A stretch of 64,000 nt of DNA from Orychophragmus violaceus (GCA_030180135.1 CM058234.1:4464001-4528000), one strand, 5' to 3'. Numbered from the stretch's first letter, positions 37,916 to 50,842 are shown. Program-made: numbers and translations. Notes: generated from the sequence alone by a model not told the origin.

Positions 37916-39250
37916 CTAGATTTTGACCCGCACTTAAGTGCGGGTTTAATTTTCTTTACAAATTTTACTTTTTATTCATTTTGTTAATAGTAGTTTAGAT
38001 TTTTAATTATGTAATCTAATTTTCATTATTATTGTTTAACCAACATTATAAACAGTGAGTTAGCAATTTAGTTTTTTTTTAAATGAATTATGTGTTATTT
38101 GGAGGAGATATATCGTAAGGATTAAAAGATTAAAATAACGATTTCGCATTATATATTTTAATCTGCGTTGTATCGTAAGATCATAGTTTGGAAAAATATA
38201 TATATGTGAAAACAACTATTGTAAAAGTTATGTGGTATATGTTTAATTGTTATTTTATACATCTAAAATATTATTTTATAAAATACATGTTGTAGTCGTA
38301 TATATAATTTGCAAATTTGATGGAACTATCCGTTAAAAACTTCATTCAAACATAAAGCATAATTTGACGCTTCAAATATTTGAATAATATAAGTATGAAA
38401 TCATTTTATTATTTTATTAATTTTAAAATATATCAGCTGAAATTATTTACTATATGCGAATTTTTTTTAGAAAATTTATAATTGAGATTGGCTAATTAAA
38501 TTTTCAACCCGTTTAATTAATTAAATATTTGTCAGTTTGATGGAAAAACCTGCTAAAAAGTACAATCGTAAAAACATCAATCGTAATATGTGTATATATA
38601 TATATATATATTTGAAACAAAATAAAAAGATATTAAAATATATTTCAAATATTTGAATAATATAAGTATGAAATCATTTTAATATTTTATTAATTTTAAA
38701 ATATATCAGCTGAAATTATTTACTATATGCGAATTTTTTTATAGAAAATTTATAATCGAGATTGGTTAATTAATTTTTCAACCCGTTTAATTAATTAATT
38801 AATTAAATATTTTTCAGTTTGATGGAAAAACCTGCTAAAAAGTACAATCATAAAAACATCAATCGTAATATGTGTATATATATATATTTTTTGAAACAAA
38901 ATAAAAAGATATTAAAATATATTATAAATATATTTTGAATTAAATCATAAATTAAGATCATAAATTAGAGAATCTTAATTTATATATAATAGTTGATGTA
39001 TAAATTATTCATTATATTTATCAATTAATTTGTTTTGATTTTAATTAGTTAGGAAAGTGGGACCTATTAGATTTTGGTTGTTTGGTTACATGTTTAATAA
39101 TTGTCTTGTTTGGAAACATGGATTGTAGAGATAATGTTATATTCTCTAATTACCCTTAATGAAGGTTACAAATCCTAATAATATTAAAGGCAAATTTCAG
39201 GAACAACATTTATGTACCATGGACAAACTCCAATTTTTTAATAGTATTGA
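37916..39250 (-). mobile_element. Non-autonomous Helitron (1,335 bp) with exact empty site in the duplicate
   Basis: Read on the minus strand it starts TCAATACTATTAAAAAATT and ends with a perfect palindromic hairpin (CCCGCACTTAAGTGCGGG) then TCAAAATCTAG. Flanks are A (37915) and T (39251). The duplicated locus at 44801-44810 reads TCAAATGGAG with nothing between these bases, so both ends are proven. The interior holds a direct repeat of about 273 bp (about 38371-38640 and 38644-38915) and no gene. Confidence 0.95.
38371..38915. repeat. Direct repeat inside the Helitron
   Basis: Two neighbouring copies of about 270 bp share TTCAAATATTTGAATAATAT, CAGCTGAAATTATTTAC, AACCCGTTTAATTAATTA and GTTTGATGGAAAAACC. 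Copy 2 differs by small indels in the TA and TTAA runs. Confidence 0.85.
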
Positions 39251-39264
39251 TGGAGCAAGAAATC

Positions 39265-39296
<32 letters not shown>

Positions 39297-39501
39297 CAGA
39301 GAGTACAAATCCAAAGAAAAGTGTAAACTGTGTAAAACGTAAAAAAATGAAGCTAAATAAAAAGTCTGAAACGAAAGTATTTTGTTTGTTTGTTCTCCAG
39401 ACGAATTATAACGTTCCGGAACATACAAAGAACCCATCACACACTCCACAGTCCAAATTCCCCTGCCGTTTAAATCAACAGCAAACCCCAAAACCGTTAA
39501 C
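39251..39501 (-). other. 3' flank/UTR of the truncated At3g58050-like copy
   Basis: Noncoding sequence that is nearly identical at 44806-45059 in the other duplicate, including an (AAT)n run (39265-39295 and about 44820-44852). It is probably the 3' untranslated region. Confidence 0.5.
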
Positions 39502-42500
39502 TTAAAATATCGAAAACCTCAGACCATTGCTCGTTGCAAATAAGTTATACTCTTCAACCTCTGTGCTCTCTCCTTTCCCTTTCGTGTCAACATCTCCAAC
39601 ATAGTCACGCAATACCCCGTCTTTGGTATGAGCAGGCTTCGATTTACTTCCAGTAGAAAGACCCACCGGTCCACTGTAATGGAACAAGGAGAAGCTGTCT
39701 TCCGGTGGAGCCAAACCTTCTAGTTCCGGTGGCGGCTCAAGAGTCTGAGCTTGGTCCTCGGTGTTGGTTTTGGTAAACGGATGGAAAACTGGAACTGGCC
39801 CTGGATTGAAGAAGGGTGTCGCCGCATGATTCAGCGGGCTACCGTACTGCAAGCAAAGTGGGGGCTCTCCGTTCATACTATACCCGAGAGGACTTGTGTA
39901 TAGATAAGGGTTAGGGTGAGGGAATGGAGCCGCTGCCCAAGAGACCGGTGGTACTTGATGGAAGTAGGCCATTGGTGAAGCAGCCTGGAAAACCGGATAC
40001 TGTAGATTTTGGTTTAGCATTTGCGGATACAACATGCCTCCTTGTGGTTGCACGTTAACAACACCATGGACCATGTTATTGTCCGTGTTGCTCCCAGTTA
40101 CTGCGATGGGAGGTTCCGAGATTTTACTCTTCTCAGTAGTATCTGATATGAGGATATCGTTCTGAGTACTAACAACTATATTCTCTCTTCCTTCAGATAG
40201 CTGACTGGCATCTTCAGAATCAGATGTGGAGGAGGATTCAGTGTTTCCGTTGTTTGAAGAAACTGTATTGCTATCTCCCTCGCTCAGGCATGACGAGCAG
40301 TTGTCTGAACTCGATGTACTGCTCATCATTGGATCTTTCAAATGCCATACGGTCTTTGTTTCCCCGGGCTCGATGCCGTTGCCATCTTTAAGCTCGAGAT
40401 TATCTAACTTCTCTGTAGGTAAAAAGTCAGATGAATCAACAGTAATACTAGTCTCTTCTATCTCTTCAGCCTTGAATGTTGAACATCTAGCTGATACTTC
40501 AGAGTCAGAGTTGCTTCGTGGATACTTCTTTGGCTCCATGGGCTCCCAAACTTTTTTTGAATTCAGAGAATCTCTTGTACAAGAGTTTGGACCAACGCCC
40601 ACCTTGCTTTTAAGTCTTGGCTCACGAGTATAATCTGGCTGAGTATACCTGTTGCCTCGGAACACTGGCTTGGAGGCATCACGAGCAGAGTCCATTGCAG
40701 ATATGCTAGGTTCTACTTTAGCCCGGTATTCCGGTTTGCAACTGCAAGAATCATAGCCAAACCTTTCACTGATCCTATGGTTGGAACACTGAAACTTCTC
40801 ATGGGGCTTAATGCCATTCAGGCCACCAGTCTTTGAAGCTTTCACTCTTAACTGTCTATTTGACCCATGGAAGCCCCTTGAAGGCACTTCTAATCTATCA
40901 TTACGGTATATTGCCTCGGACCTACTGACAAAAGAAGCATTCTCTGAATATCTGCGTTTATCTGACCACCTCAAAGAATTATCAGACTGCATTTCTTTCC
41001 AATATCTTGCATTCTGGTGAGCAGGCTTTTGATGATCATTCGTACAGTACCCATTCTCATCTTCAAGATCTATTATCTCTCTATCAGGGCTGTCACAGTA
41101 ACCATCCAAACACTGTCCTTCTTCAACATCGGGAGAACAGATTGGAGACAAATCTACATCACCAGTTTCAATTTCTGACTCCTCGAAGTTTATGGTGTTG
41201 TCCATCTCGTCATCAAGGTTTGGAAGTTCCTCTTCTTCCCTAGATGAACTTAGCAGCATATCTTTCTCACTAGATTCAGGACTTTTCTTCTCCTTGCCTC
41301 TTTCTTTTTCCTTCAATCTCTCCTTTCTGCGGAGCTTTTTCTCCCTTTCTTTGGTTCTTTTCTTCTCCTTCCGCTCCTCTTCTTCACGTTTTTCCTTCTC
41401 TTCTTCCTCAAGAAGTTTCACCTGCAGGAGTTTAAACAATGGGATCGTTGGAGAATACCAAAGCCACACGCGCTTTGAGTACCTTAGGACAGAATACCTA
41501 CCTGTTTCTCAAAGGTAATAATTTCCTTGCAAGCAACATGTACACGTTGCTCTAGTAGTTTCAATGTAAGACATACAAAGATGCTGTGTGCATTTTGACG
41601 AGCGGTTCCTTCCCTGAATGCTTTTTCAACCTAAGACATATTCAATAACAGAAAGCAATGAGTACCTAATAGAGCACAAGATAACAATCAATATATTGTG
41701 TTCTTGAGGGAACCTATATCTAACAAACCTGTTCCTTGAAAATAACGGTTGCAGCATCTAGAAGAAACTCTCGAGCAAGTTCTGGACTTTTTGCATGCTT
41801 TTGCGGACGGGAGCATTCCCCATCAAGATCATTCCCATCTTTGTCCATCATGTCTTCATCCTTTTATAGCATAGGAAGCACAGTGATGTCTTTTAAAACA
41901 AGGAAAGAATAATATTTCGTGGAATCTTTAACATTTGAGAACTTGAGTACAGAAGCTTCTGAATCAGGAATCTACCTCTTCTTCCTCAGCCTCTTCAGCA
42001 TGCTCAAAAAACCTTCTGATGCTTTCGCATCTCTTGATTGAAACAAAGCCATCCCCAACAATTAGCCTGCCGTGCACGCAGTGTTGACCTTTTAATGCGT
42101 GGGCTTTGACAGAAACCTCAGACCAGCGGCCATCTAATTTATAAGCTCTAAGGGTAATGTAGCATGAATTTAAACCACGAAGGTCTAGGCCTTTGACTTG
42201 AACTCTCCCATTCATGCCAACATTTTCAAATTTGAGGATATCACATTTTCCTTCTCCGGTTCCAATCGCCCATTCAAAATGATGGTACATTGCAGCGTTC
42301 TCAGCAAAAGTTTCCCGCCAATCTGCTTGCACTGAATCAATTGATACCTGAGATATTGCAATTGCATATAAACCTCAAGTAATCCTCTCAGGAAATCTAG
42401 TATAAAATCAGAACTCCTGACTGTCGGAACCCACAAAGATAAACAAGGTTAACAAAAATATAGCACCTCATATTGGAAGGCTGTATCGGCAACACAAAAC

Positions 42501-43465
42501 CAGGTGGTACATCGAGGTTCTCTCCGCATTCGTTTCAGTTCTTTGAGCTCTTTAAATTCACGAATAACATTCCGTCTGCAGTCTCTACAAAATCTCTTGC
42601 TGTCGAATCTGTAATTAAAAGGATCATTCGTTATTGAGGTCAAAGGACTCCACATGACCAAACAAAGAAGATTGTTGTATAGCATGGCTTAGTAGGAGCA
42701 TCCTCAAAGTCCAGAATATGAAACCCCCATTCATCTTGCAATTCAGAATGCAATAACTTGAGTGGTAACATTTCATGTTCCTCATGAGGCAGATCATATC
42801 CAAAAACTTCCCGACCCACTTTGAGATTGAACATCCAGGAATATCAAATCAATCAGTAACATACCTGTACCTCAGTCTCTCCATAAAATCCTCTTCTTTC
42901 ATCCTCAAAAGAGATTGCCGAGTTTCCTCGCTAAGTGCGGACCAGAAATCCACCAATGTATCACAAGAAAGCCTTGCAGTATGTAGAGCACACGTTTCTC
43001 TTGTTCCATGCCCTCTACCATAGCTAGTCATTCCTTGACTTATCCATCCTCGTCCTCCACCACCACATGCATCGGGATAAAGCAATTCGCGTTCCCTTTC
43101 TCGAGCAGGGGCACTGTCAAACACCTGTTAGAACCAATAGATTAATAACTAGTCGAACTGGAGAGGTTGCAAATAGGTAAAACCTTACTTGAACTTACAT
43201 TTTGAAGTCCTTTGAGGGACTTTGCGTACAAATAGCAATCAAGAAGTGTGAGTGACCCATCACGTGTCGTGGTGAGACCTCCCCAAGGATGAACAGACGG
43301 ATCTTGCATCTCATCCCCAAATCCGTTCCTAACAACTGATTTACAGTCATTTTGATATTTCGAGCCCCCCGATTTGTTGCCAGGATAATTTCCTATTGAT
43401 CCCCCCGATTTGTTGCCAGGATAATTTCCTATTGATCCGTGTCGATACTGTCCGCGCCTATACAT
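39502..43465 (-). CDS. 5'-truncated, chimeric copy of the At3g58050-like gene
   Basis: This copy keeps exons 3-8 and part of exon 2 of the neighbouring complete gene: 42865-43124, 42467-42608, 41976-42347, 41729-41860, 41502-41630 and 39502-41421, plus 43199-43438. All splice sites and lengths match the complete copy and no stop occurs. Exon 1 and the promoter are missing: at 43438/43439 the gene runs into antisense MTP8 exon 6. The antisense strand supplies an ATG (43463-43465) in frame (MYRRGQYRHG), giving a possible 1,073-aa protein. Exon 2 also has a 36-bp tandem duplication (SIGNYPGNKSGG twice). The last exon encodes a highly charged KEKKRTKERE coiled coil followed by a Ser-rich region and a Pro-rich tail (LEPPPELEGLAPPEDSFSLF). 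Function of the family is unknown to me. Whether it is transcribed is not shown; it may be a pseudogene. Confidence 0.7.
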
Positions 43466-44546
43466 TTGGAGTTCTTTACTTTGTCGAGGTCAGTCTATAT
43501 ATTTTTTGGTCAACTACAACCATTTACTAAATCAAGATTGATTGATTATACCGTTTTCCAATGGAAATCCTTTAACCGATTGGTTGTGATATAGCTCTGT
43601 GTTTGTGTTTTTTGGCAAGAATATTGACACGAACATTTATGCTACATGAATTTGAATTAGAGATAGGTCTCCGCGTTCGGGTAACGGTTCAGGTTCGGTT
43701 CGGATCTTTCGGATTTTTAGATTTTCGGGTCTAAGCATATAAGACCCATTCGGGTATTTTAAAATTTCGGTTCGGATTCGGTTCGATTCTATTCGGATTC
43801 GGTTCAGGTTCGAGTACCCGAAAAACATAAAACAAAAATAAAAATTAATTATATTTAAATAAAAATTTGTCAAATTTTGAAAAATATACAAAAACTTTCA
43901 TATATTTTGTTTATTTTTGATAGTTTAGTTATTTTAGTTTAAAAATAACCTATATATTTGAGTTTATAATTATAATTTTGGATAATTTTGTTATATTAAA
44001 TCTAAATATAATTAATATTTTGGATATATAATTAAAATTTAGATATTTTGGATACTCATTCGGTTCTCGATTCGATTCGGGTTCGGTTCCGGTTCTTCGA
44101 ATATAGGATTTTAGGACCCGTTCGGATATTTCCAGGTCGTATTCGAGTTCGGTTCAACTTTTTCGGTTCGAGTTCGGTTCGGTATTTGGGTCCGGGTGTT
44201 TTGTCCAGGTCTAATCAGATATATCTTAATATATAGGGAGAGTCTATATCTATCTTAATGTTGAAATCATATAGTTAAAAGTTAGAAATCTCAATGTCTT
44301 ATTGCATTTGACCACTGCATAATTCATCATTACATCATAAATTTATATGATTTGGTTAATTTTTGGCAGGTGGATATAGAACTCCCAGAAGATTTGCCAT
44401 TGAAAGAAGCTCATGCAATTGGTGAATCATTGCAAATAAAGCTTGAAGAACTTCCAGAAGTGGAAAGAGCTTTTGTTCATCTTGATTTCGAGTGTCATCA
44501 CAAGCCTGAACACTCAGTTCTTTCTACAATCCCAAATGATTTATGA
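43439..44546 (+). pseudogene. MTP8: MTP8 3' fragment (end of exon 6 and exon 7)
   Basis: The fragment starts inside exon 6 (RVDTVRAYTFGVLYFVE, 43439-43490), then an intron inflated by an hAT-like insertion (43664-44213), then a complete exon 7 (44370-44546, encoding VDIELPEDLPLKEAHA to STIPNDL). Exon 7 is nearly identical to that of the full gene at 37484-37660. All membrane helices are missing, so it cannot transport metal. It is the left end of the second unit of the tandem duplication. Confidence 0.93.
43664..44213. mobile_element. hAT-like non-autonomous element (550 bp), relative of 29238-29790
   Basis: The ends are TAGGTCT and, inverted, TAGACCTGGAC. The interior matches the element at 29238-29790, including AAAACATAAAACAAAAATAA and the TTCGGTTCGG runs. 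The flanking 8-mers ATTAGAGA and ATCAGATA agree at 6 of 8 positions, a decayed target duplication. It lies in the intron of the MTP8 fragment and is absent from the intact MTP8 intron, so it came after duplication. Confidence 0.85.
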
Positions 44547-44819
44547 GAATTATATGTATATGTACATATATGCGTGTGTGTGTGTGTGTTTTTTGCTTGT
44601 TGTTGTTTTTAGTGTTTATTTTTACCATCTGTCACTTGCAGTTTGAGTTCTTTGTTATTAATTATTTTTTTAATAAAGTTCGTTGGGTACTATACATTTT
44701 ATTCTGTTTTTCAATTCATAAAACATATTACGTATCTAAAATGACATTTTATTTAGCTGGCCACTCACATGCTAGCACATTTTGTAATATTTTCTCTACA
44801 TCAAATGGAGCAAGAAATC

Positions 44820-44854
<35 letters not shown>

Positions 44855-45059
44855 CAGAGAGTACAAATCCAAAGAAAAGTGTAAACTGTGTAAAACGTAA
44901 AAAAATGAAGCTAAATAAAAAGTCTGAAACGAAAGTATTTTGTTTGTTTGTTCTCCAGACGAATTATAACGTTCCGGAACATACAAAGAACCCATCACAC
45001 ACTCCACAGTCCAAATTCCCCTGCCGTTTAAATCAACAGCAAACCCCAAAACCGTTAAC

Positions 45060-48000
45060 TTAAAATATCGAAAACCTCAGACCATTGCTCGTTGCAAATA
45101 AGTTATACTCTTCAACCTCTGTGCTCTCTCCTTTCCCTTTCGTGTCAACATCTCCAACATAGTCACGCAATACCCCGTCTTTGGTATGAGCAGGCTTCGA
45201 TTTACTTCCAGTAGAAAGACCCACCGGTCCACTGTAATGGAACAAGGAGAAGCTGTCTTCCGGTGGAGCCAAACCTTCTAGTTCCGGTGGCGGCTCAAGA
45301 GTCTGAGCTTGTTCCTCGTTGTTGGTATTGGGAAACGGATGGAAAACTGGAACTGGCCCGGGATTGAAGAAGGGCGTTGCCGCATGATTCAGCGGGCTAC
45401 CGTACTGCAAGCAAAGAGGAGACTCTCCGTTCATACTATACCCGAGCGGACTTGTGTATAGATAAGGGTTAGGGTGAGGGAATGGAATTAATCCATTGGC
45501 TGGAGCTGCGGCCCAAGAGACGGGTGGTGCTTGATGGAAGTAGGCCATTGGTGAAGCAGCCTGGAAAACCGGATACTGTAGATTCTGGTTTAGCATTTGC
45601 GGATAAAAAACAACACCATGGGCGGCCATGTTATTGTTACCGTTACTATCCGTGTTGTTCCCATTTATTGCGATGGGAGTTTCCGAGATTTTAGTCTTCC
45701 CAGTAGTATCCGATACGAGGATATCGGTCTGAGTACCGACAACTATATTCTCTCTTCCTTCAGATAGCTGACTGGCATCTTCAGAATCAGATGTGGATGA
45801 TGATTCAGTGTTACCGTTGTTTGAAGAAACTGTATTGCTATCTCCCTCGCTCAGACATGACGAGCAGTTGTCTGAACTCGATGTACTGCTCATCATTGGA
45901 TCTTTCAAATGCCACCCATTCTTTGTTTCCCCGGGCTCGGTGCTGTTGTTTTCTTTAAGCTCGAGAGTGTCTAACTTCTCTGTAGCCTTAGACAAAAAGC
46001 CAGATGAATTCACAGCAATACTACTAGTGTCTTCTATCTCTTCAGACTTAAATGTTGAACATCTAGCTGATACTTCAGAGTCAGAGTTGCTTCGTGGATA
46101 CTTCTTTGGCTCCATGGGCTCCCAAACTTTTTTTGAATTCAGGGAATCTCTTGTACAAGGGTTTAGACCAACGCCCACCTTGCTTTTAAGTCTCGGCTCA
46201 CGAGTATAATCAGGTTGAGTATACCTGTTGCCTCGGAACACTGGCTTGGAGGCATCAGGAGCAGAGTCTGAATTGGATAAGGTTTTGCTTCTGGTTGCAG
46301 AGATGCTAGGTTCTACTTTAACCCGGTATTCCGGTTTGCAACTGCAAGAATTATAGTCAAACCTCTCACTGATCCTATTGTCAGAACACTGAAACTTCTC
46401 ATGGGGCTTAACGCCATTCAGGCCACCAGTCTTTGAAGCTTTCACTCTTAACTGTCTATTTGACCCATTGAAGCCCCTTGAAGGCACTTCTAATCTATCA
46501 TTACGGTATATTGCCTCGGACCTACTGACAAAAGAAGCATTCTCTGAATATCTGCGTTTATCTGACCACCTCAAACCATTATCAGATTGCATTTCTTTCC
46601 AATATCTTGCATTCTGGTGAGCAGGCTTTTGATGATCATTCGTACAGTACCCATACTCATCTTCAAGATCTATTATCTCTCTATCAGGGCTGTCACAGTA
46701 ACCATCCAAACACTGTCCTTCTTCAACATCGGGAGAACAAGGTGGAGACAAATCTACATCCCCAGTTTCAATTTCTGACTCCTCACACTCTATGGTATTG
46801 TTCATCTCGTCATCAAGGTTTGGAAGTTCTTCCCTAGATGAACTTAGCAGCATATCTTTATCACTAGATTCAGGATTTTTCTTCTCCTTACCTCTTTCTT
46901 TTTCCTTCAATCTCTCCTTTCTGCGGAGCTTTTTTTCCCTTTCCTTGGTTCTTTTCTTCTCCTTCCGCTCCTCTTCTTCACGCTTTTCGTTCTCTTCTTC
47001 CTCGAGAAGTTTCACCTGCAGGAGTTTAAACAATGGGAACGTTGGAGAATATGAAAGCCACACTTGCTTTTTGAGTACCTTAGGACAGAATACCTACCTG
47101 TTTCTCAAAGGTAATAATTTCCTTGCACGCAACATGTACACGTTGCTCTAGTAGTTTCAATGTAAGACATACAAAGATGCTGTGTGCATTTTGACGAGCG
47201 GTTCCTTCCCTGAATGCTTTTTCAACCTATGACATATTCAATAACATAAAGCAATGAGTACCTAATAGAGCACAAATAACAATCATTGTGACCTTCAGGG
47301 AATCTATATCTAACAAACCTGTTCCTTGAAAATAACGGTTGCAGCATCTAGAAGAAACTCTCGAGCAAGTTCTGGACTTTTTGCATGCTTTTGCGGACGG
47401 GAGCATTCACCATCAAGATCATTCCCATCTTTGTCCATCATGTCTTCATCCTTTTATAGCATAGGAAGCACAGTGATGTCTTTTAAAACAAGGAAAGAAT
47501 AATATTTCGTGGAATCTTTTAACATTTGAGAACTTTTGAGTAAAGAAGCTTCTGAATCAGGAATCTACCTCTTCTTCCTCAGCCTCTTCAGCATGCTCAA
47601 AAAAGTTTCTGATGCTTTCACATCTCTTGATTGAAACAAAGCCATCCCCAACAATTAGCCTGCCGTGCACGCAGTGTTGACCTTTTAATGCGTGGGCTTT
47701 GACAGAAACCTCAGACCAGCGGCCATCTAATTTATAAGCTCTAAGGGTAATGTAGCATGAATTTAAACCACGAAGGTCTAGGCCTTTGACTTGAACTCTC
47801 CCATTCATGCCAACATTTTCAAATTTGAGGATATCACATTTTCCTTCTCCGGTTCCAATCGCCCATTCAAAATGATGGTACATTGCAGCGTTCTCAGCAA
47901 AAGTTTCCCGCCAATCTGCTTGCACTGAATCAATTGATACCTGAGATATTGCAATTGCATATAAACCTCATGTAATCCTCTCAGGAAATCTAGTATAAAA

Positions 48001-49670
48001 TCAGAACTCCGGACTGTCGGAACCCACAAAGATAAACAAGGTTAACAAAAATATAGCACCTCATATTGGAAGGCTGTATCGGCAACACAAAACCAGGTGG
48101 TACATCGAGGTTCTCTCCGCATTCGTTTCAGTTCTTTAAGCTCTTTAAATTCACGAATAACATTCCGTCTGCAGTCTCTACAAAATCTCTTGCTGTCGAA
48201 TCTGTAATTAAAAGGATCATTCGTTATTGAGGTCAAAGGACTCCACATGACCAAACAAAGAAGATTGTTGTATAAGCATGACTTAGTAGGAGCATCCTCA
48301 AATTCTAGAATATGAAACCCCCATTCATCTTGCAATTCAGAATGCAATAACTTGAGTGGTAACATTTCCTGTTCCTCATGACGCAGATTATATCCAAAAA
48401 CTTCTCGACCCACTTTGTGGTTGAATATCCAGAGATATCAAATCAATCAGTGACATACCTGTACCTCAGTCTCTCCATAAAATCCTCTTCTTTCATCCTC
48501 AGAAGAGATTGTCGAGTTTCCTCGCTGAGTGCGGACCAGAAATCCACCAATGTATCACAAGAAAGCCTTGCAGTATGTAGTGCACATGTTTCTCTTGTTC
48601 CATGCCCTCTACCATAGCTAGCCATTCCTTGACTTATCCATCCCCGTCCTCCACCACCACATGCATCGGGATAAAGCAACTCGCGTTCCCTTTCTCGAGC
48701 AGGGGCACTGTCAAACACCTGCTAGAACCAATAGGTTATTAACTAACTAGTCGAACTGGAGGGGTTGCAATTTGCAAATAGGTAAAACAAAAACCTTGCT
48801 TGAACTTACATTTTGAAGTCCTTTGAGGGACTTTGCGTACAAATAGCAATCAAGAAGTGTGAGTGATCCATCACGTGTCGTGGTGAGACCTCCCCACGGA
48901 TGTACAGACGGATCTTGCATCTCATCCCCAAATCCGTTACTAACAACTGATTTACAGTCATTTTGATATCTCGAGTTCCCTGATTTGTTTCCAGAAGAAT
49001 TCCCTATTGGTCCCTCCGGATGCAAAGACTTCCCATGCATAACAATCTGTAAGAAACCTTCAAGAAGAAGGCCATTGCATCTGGAACAGTACATGTTTTT
49101 GCGAGCTTGCTCAAACAGAGTCTGTTTGTCAATCTTGAGGAGCTCCTGCCTAGCTTTCAGCGACAGCTCACTCCAGAACTGCACACAAGTTCAGAGCATT
49201 TTTGCTTCGAGTTAAATTATTTATCATCACGTCAGTTTAGCTACACCATGATGTGTAAACCGAGAACAAAAACAAAAATCTTCACAGTTTGTGGAAGAGA
49301 AGCAAGGACACAAAATGTTGAACACAGATGGGACCATAGGACACAATCTACAGTGTTCACAGTGCCAGAGAATACTCAAAAACATAGAAAAGGATTGTAT
49401 TTCGGCCAGAACACATATAACTAAGATCTGAGCTAAAACTTGGGTTGATACAATCAAAAGCTAGCTAATAAACACCCAACCTAAGAACATATCAAAGAAT
49501 AAATCAGAGGCAAAGATCCAATCTGAGCTAATATAAACGTCCAAAATGCTGATAATCCAATGACTCTCCAAGACTACCTTGTGTAGCTGATTGTAGCTGA
49601 CTCCATCGATTTCCTTTGACCAGAAGCCAAAAGAGTATTGGTCATTCCTCTGCGCTAAACCTGGCATCAT
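45060..49670 (-). CDS. Large charged protein, At3g58050/At2g41960-like (complete copy)
   Basis: Eight coding exons on the minus strand: 49578-49670, 48810-49178, 48459-48718, 48060-48201, 47569-47940, 47319-47450, 47098-47226 and 45060-47015. Phases add up to 1,150 aa. The start is MMPGLAQRNDQYSFGFWSK. Exon 2 has FWSELSLKARQELLKIDKQT and two CxxC-like sites (YCSRCNGLL), exon 4 a CRDCRRN motif, exon 5 a compact domain (MYHHFEWAIGTGEGKCDILK). The last exon starts with a long Lys/Arg/Glu coiled coil (KEKKRTKEREKKLRRKERLK), then Ser-rich acidic and Pro-rich parts. The paired cysteines suggest zinc binding and the basic coiled coil nuclear location, both inferred. Arabidopsis relatives are annotated as unknown. 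It is convergent with the MTP8 fragment. Confidence 0.85.
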
Positions 49671-50690
49671 TTACAGTCTCTTCTTCTGTTGATAAACCAA
49701 TTTCATTATCGCTTCCCGCACAAATCCCGATCAGGAAACCGATCCTATCCGATTCAATTCCGTCGAATCGGACTATGAAAACACAAAACCCAATCGGAAA
49801 AATAGAAACAAAAATAATCGATCGCGATGAATCGGGGAGATTCTGGAAATAAAACAATAAAAGTCTGATAATGAAAATTCCCGGGAAAATCTCTTTTGAG
49901 ATGCTTTAACAGAAAGAAAACGAATCGAATTGGATTGAAAATGGAGAAAGCCGCAAATCAGGGTTCCTTGGTCGATGACGATGACGATGAGATTCGCGGC
50001 TGCGCCAAAATATTCTAGAGAGAGAGAGAGAGAGAGAGACAGAGATGAGATGTAACTTATAAGGAAGGTAGAAAAATTAGAAGAGGGGGCGGTTAAAATG
50101 AGCAGACGATAACAAATTTATGATACTATTATTTTAACTTTTTATTTTTCTGTTCTTCTTTGTTACTGTACTAGCTTTTAGCCGGGTAATAAAATTTTGC
50201 AGAATAAGGAAAAACTACAGTTTTTTCAAAGTTAATTTTGGAAACTTTTATGGCGATTTTTTCTTATTAATGGTGATAATAATTTTATAATTTATACAGT
50301 ATATGTTAATAATTGTGAAAATGTTTTATATAAACATGCATAGCAGTAAATGACGTCTAAAATAAAAATAAAAAATAAATGAGAAAGAAAATTATGTATA
50401 TGTTTGGCTAGGTTTGCATACGGGATTGTTTGTTACCTTTCCTCTAATGTGTATATTGTGTCCTTTGTGTGTGGGAATAATGTTGTCATCATGGTGTAAT
50501 GGCTAAAATTGTGTGTTACTATTTGATACTATATTTTATATGTATATCCAAATAATTTATACAATTAATGTTTTATAATCATTAACCGGATTTTAATCTT
50601 TTTGTCAACTAGCCAGATTTTAATCTAAAAACCCATGTGTGAGTATGTGAGTTATTAAAAAAATGCATGTATAATATCCATATAAATATG

Positions 50691-50729
<39 letters not shown>

Positions 50730-50842
50730 TTTCACTGAAAAGATGTATATATATCATGAGATGAAAGTTAACTTACAACAAAACAGGGTCACAGTCAATC
50801 AAATTCCAACCCAGACAAACTTAACGAGACAAAGCATTGATG
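49671..50842. promoter_or_regulatory. 5' UTR/promoter of the At3g58050-like gene and AT-rich spacer
   Basis: The part from 49671 to about 50,060 is likely leader and promoter of the minus-strand gene and includes a (GA)n run at about 50,016-50,039 and a GC-richer block (GACGATGACGATGAGATTCG). Beyond that is AT-rich spacer with a (TA)n run near 50,698-50,720. No gene is seen. Confidence 0.4.

Noticed and set aside
41192..41518. Plus-strand Ser/Phe-rich frame opposite the large charged gene
   Set aside because: It is the antisense of the Lys/Glu-rich coiled-coil exon and repeats in the same way in the other copy (46792-47151).
50160..50200. Possible reversed Helitron 3' end (CTAGCTTTTAGCCGGG)
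   Set aside because: There is no hairpin partner and no TC...5' end at a sensible distance.
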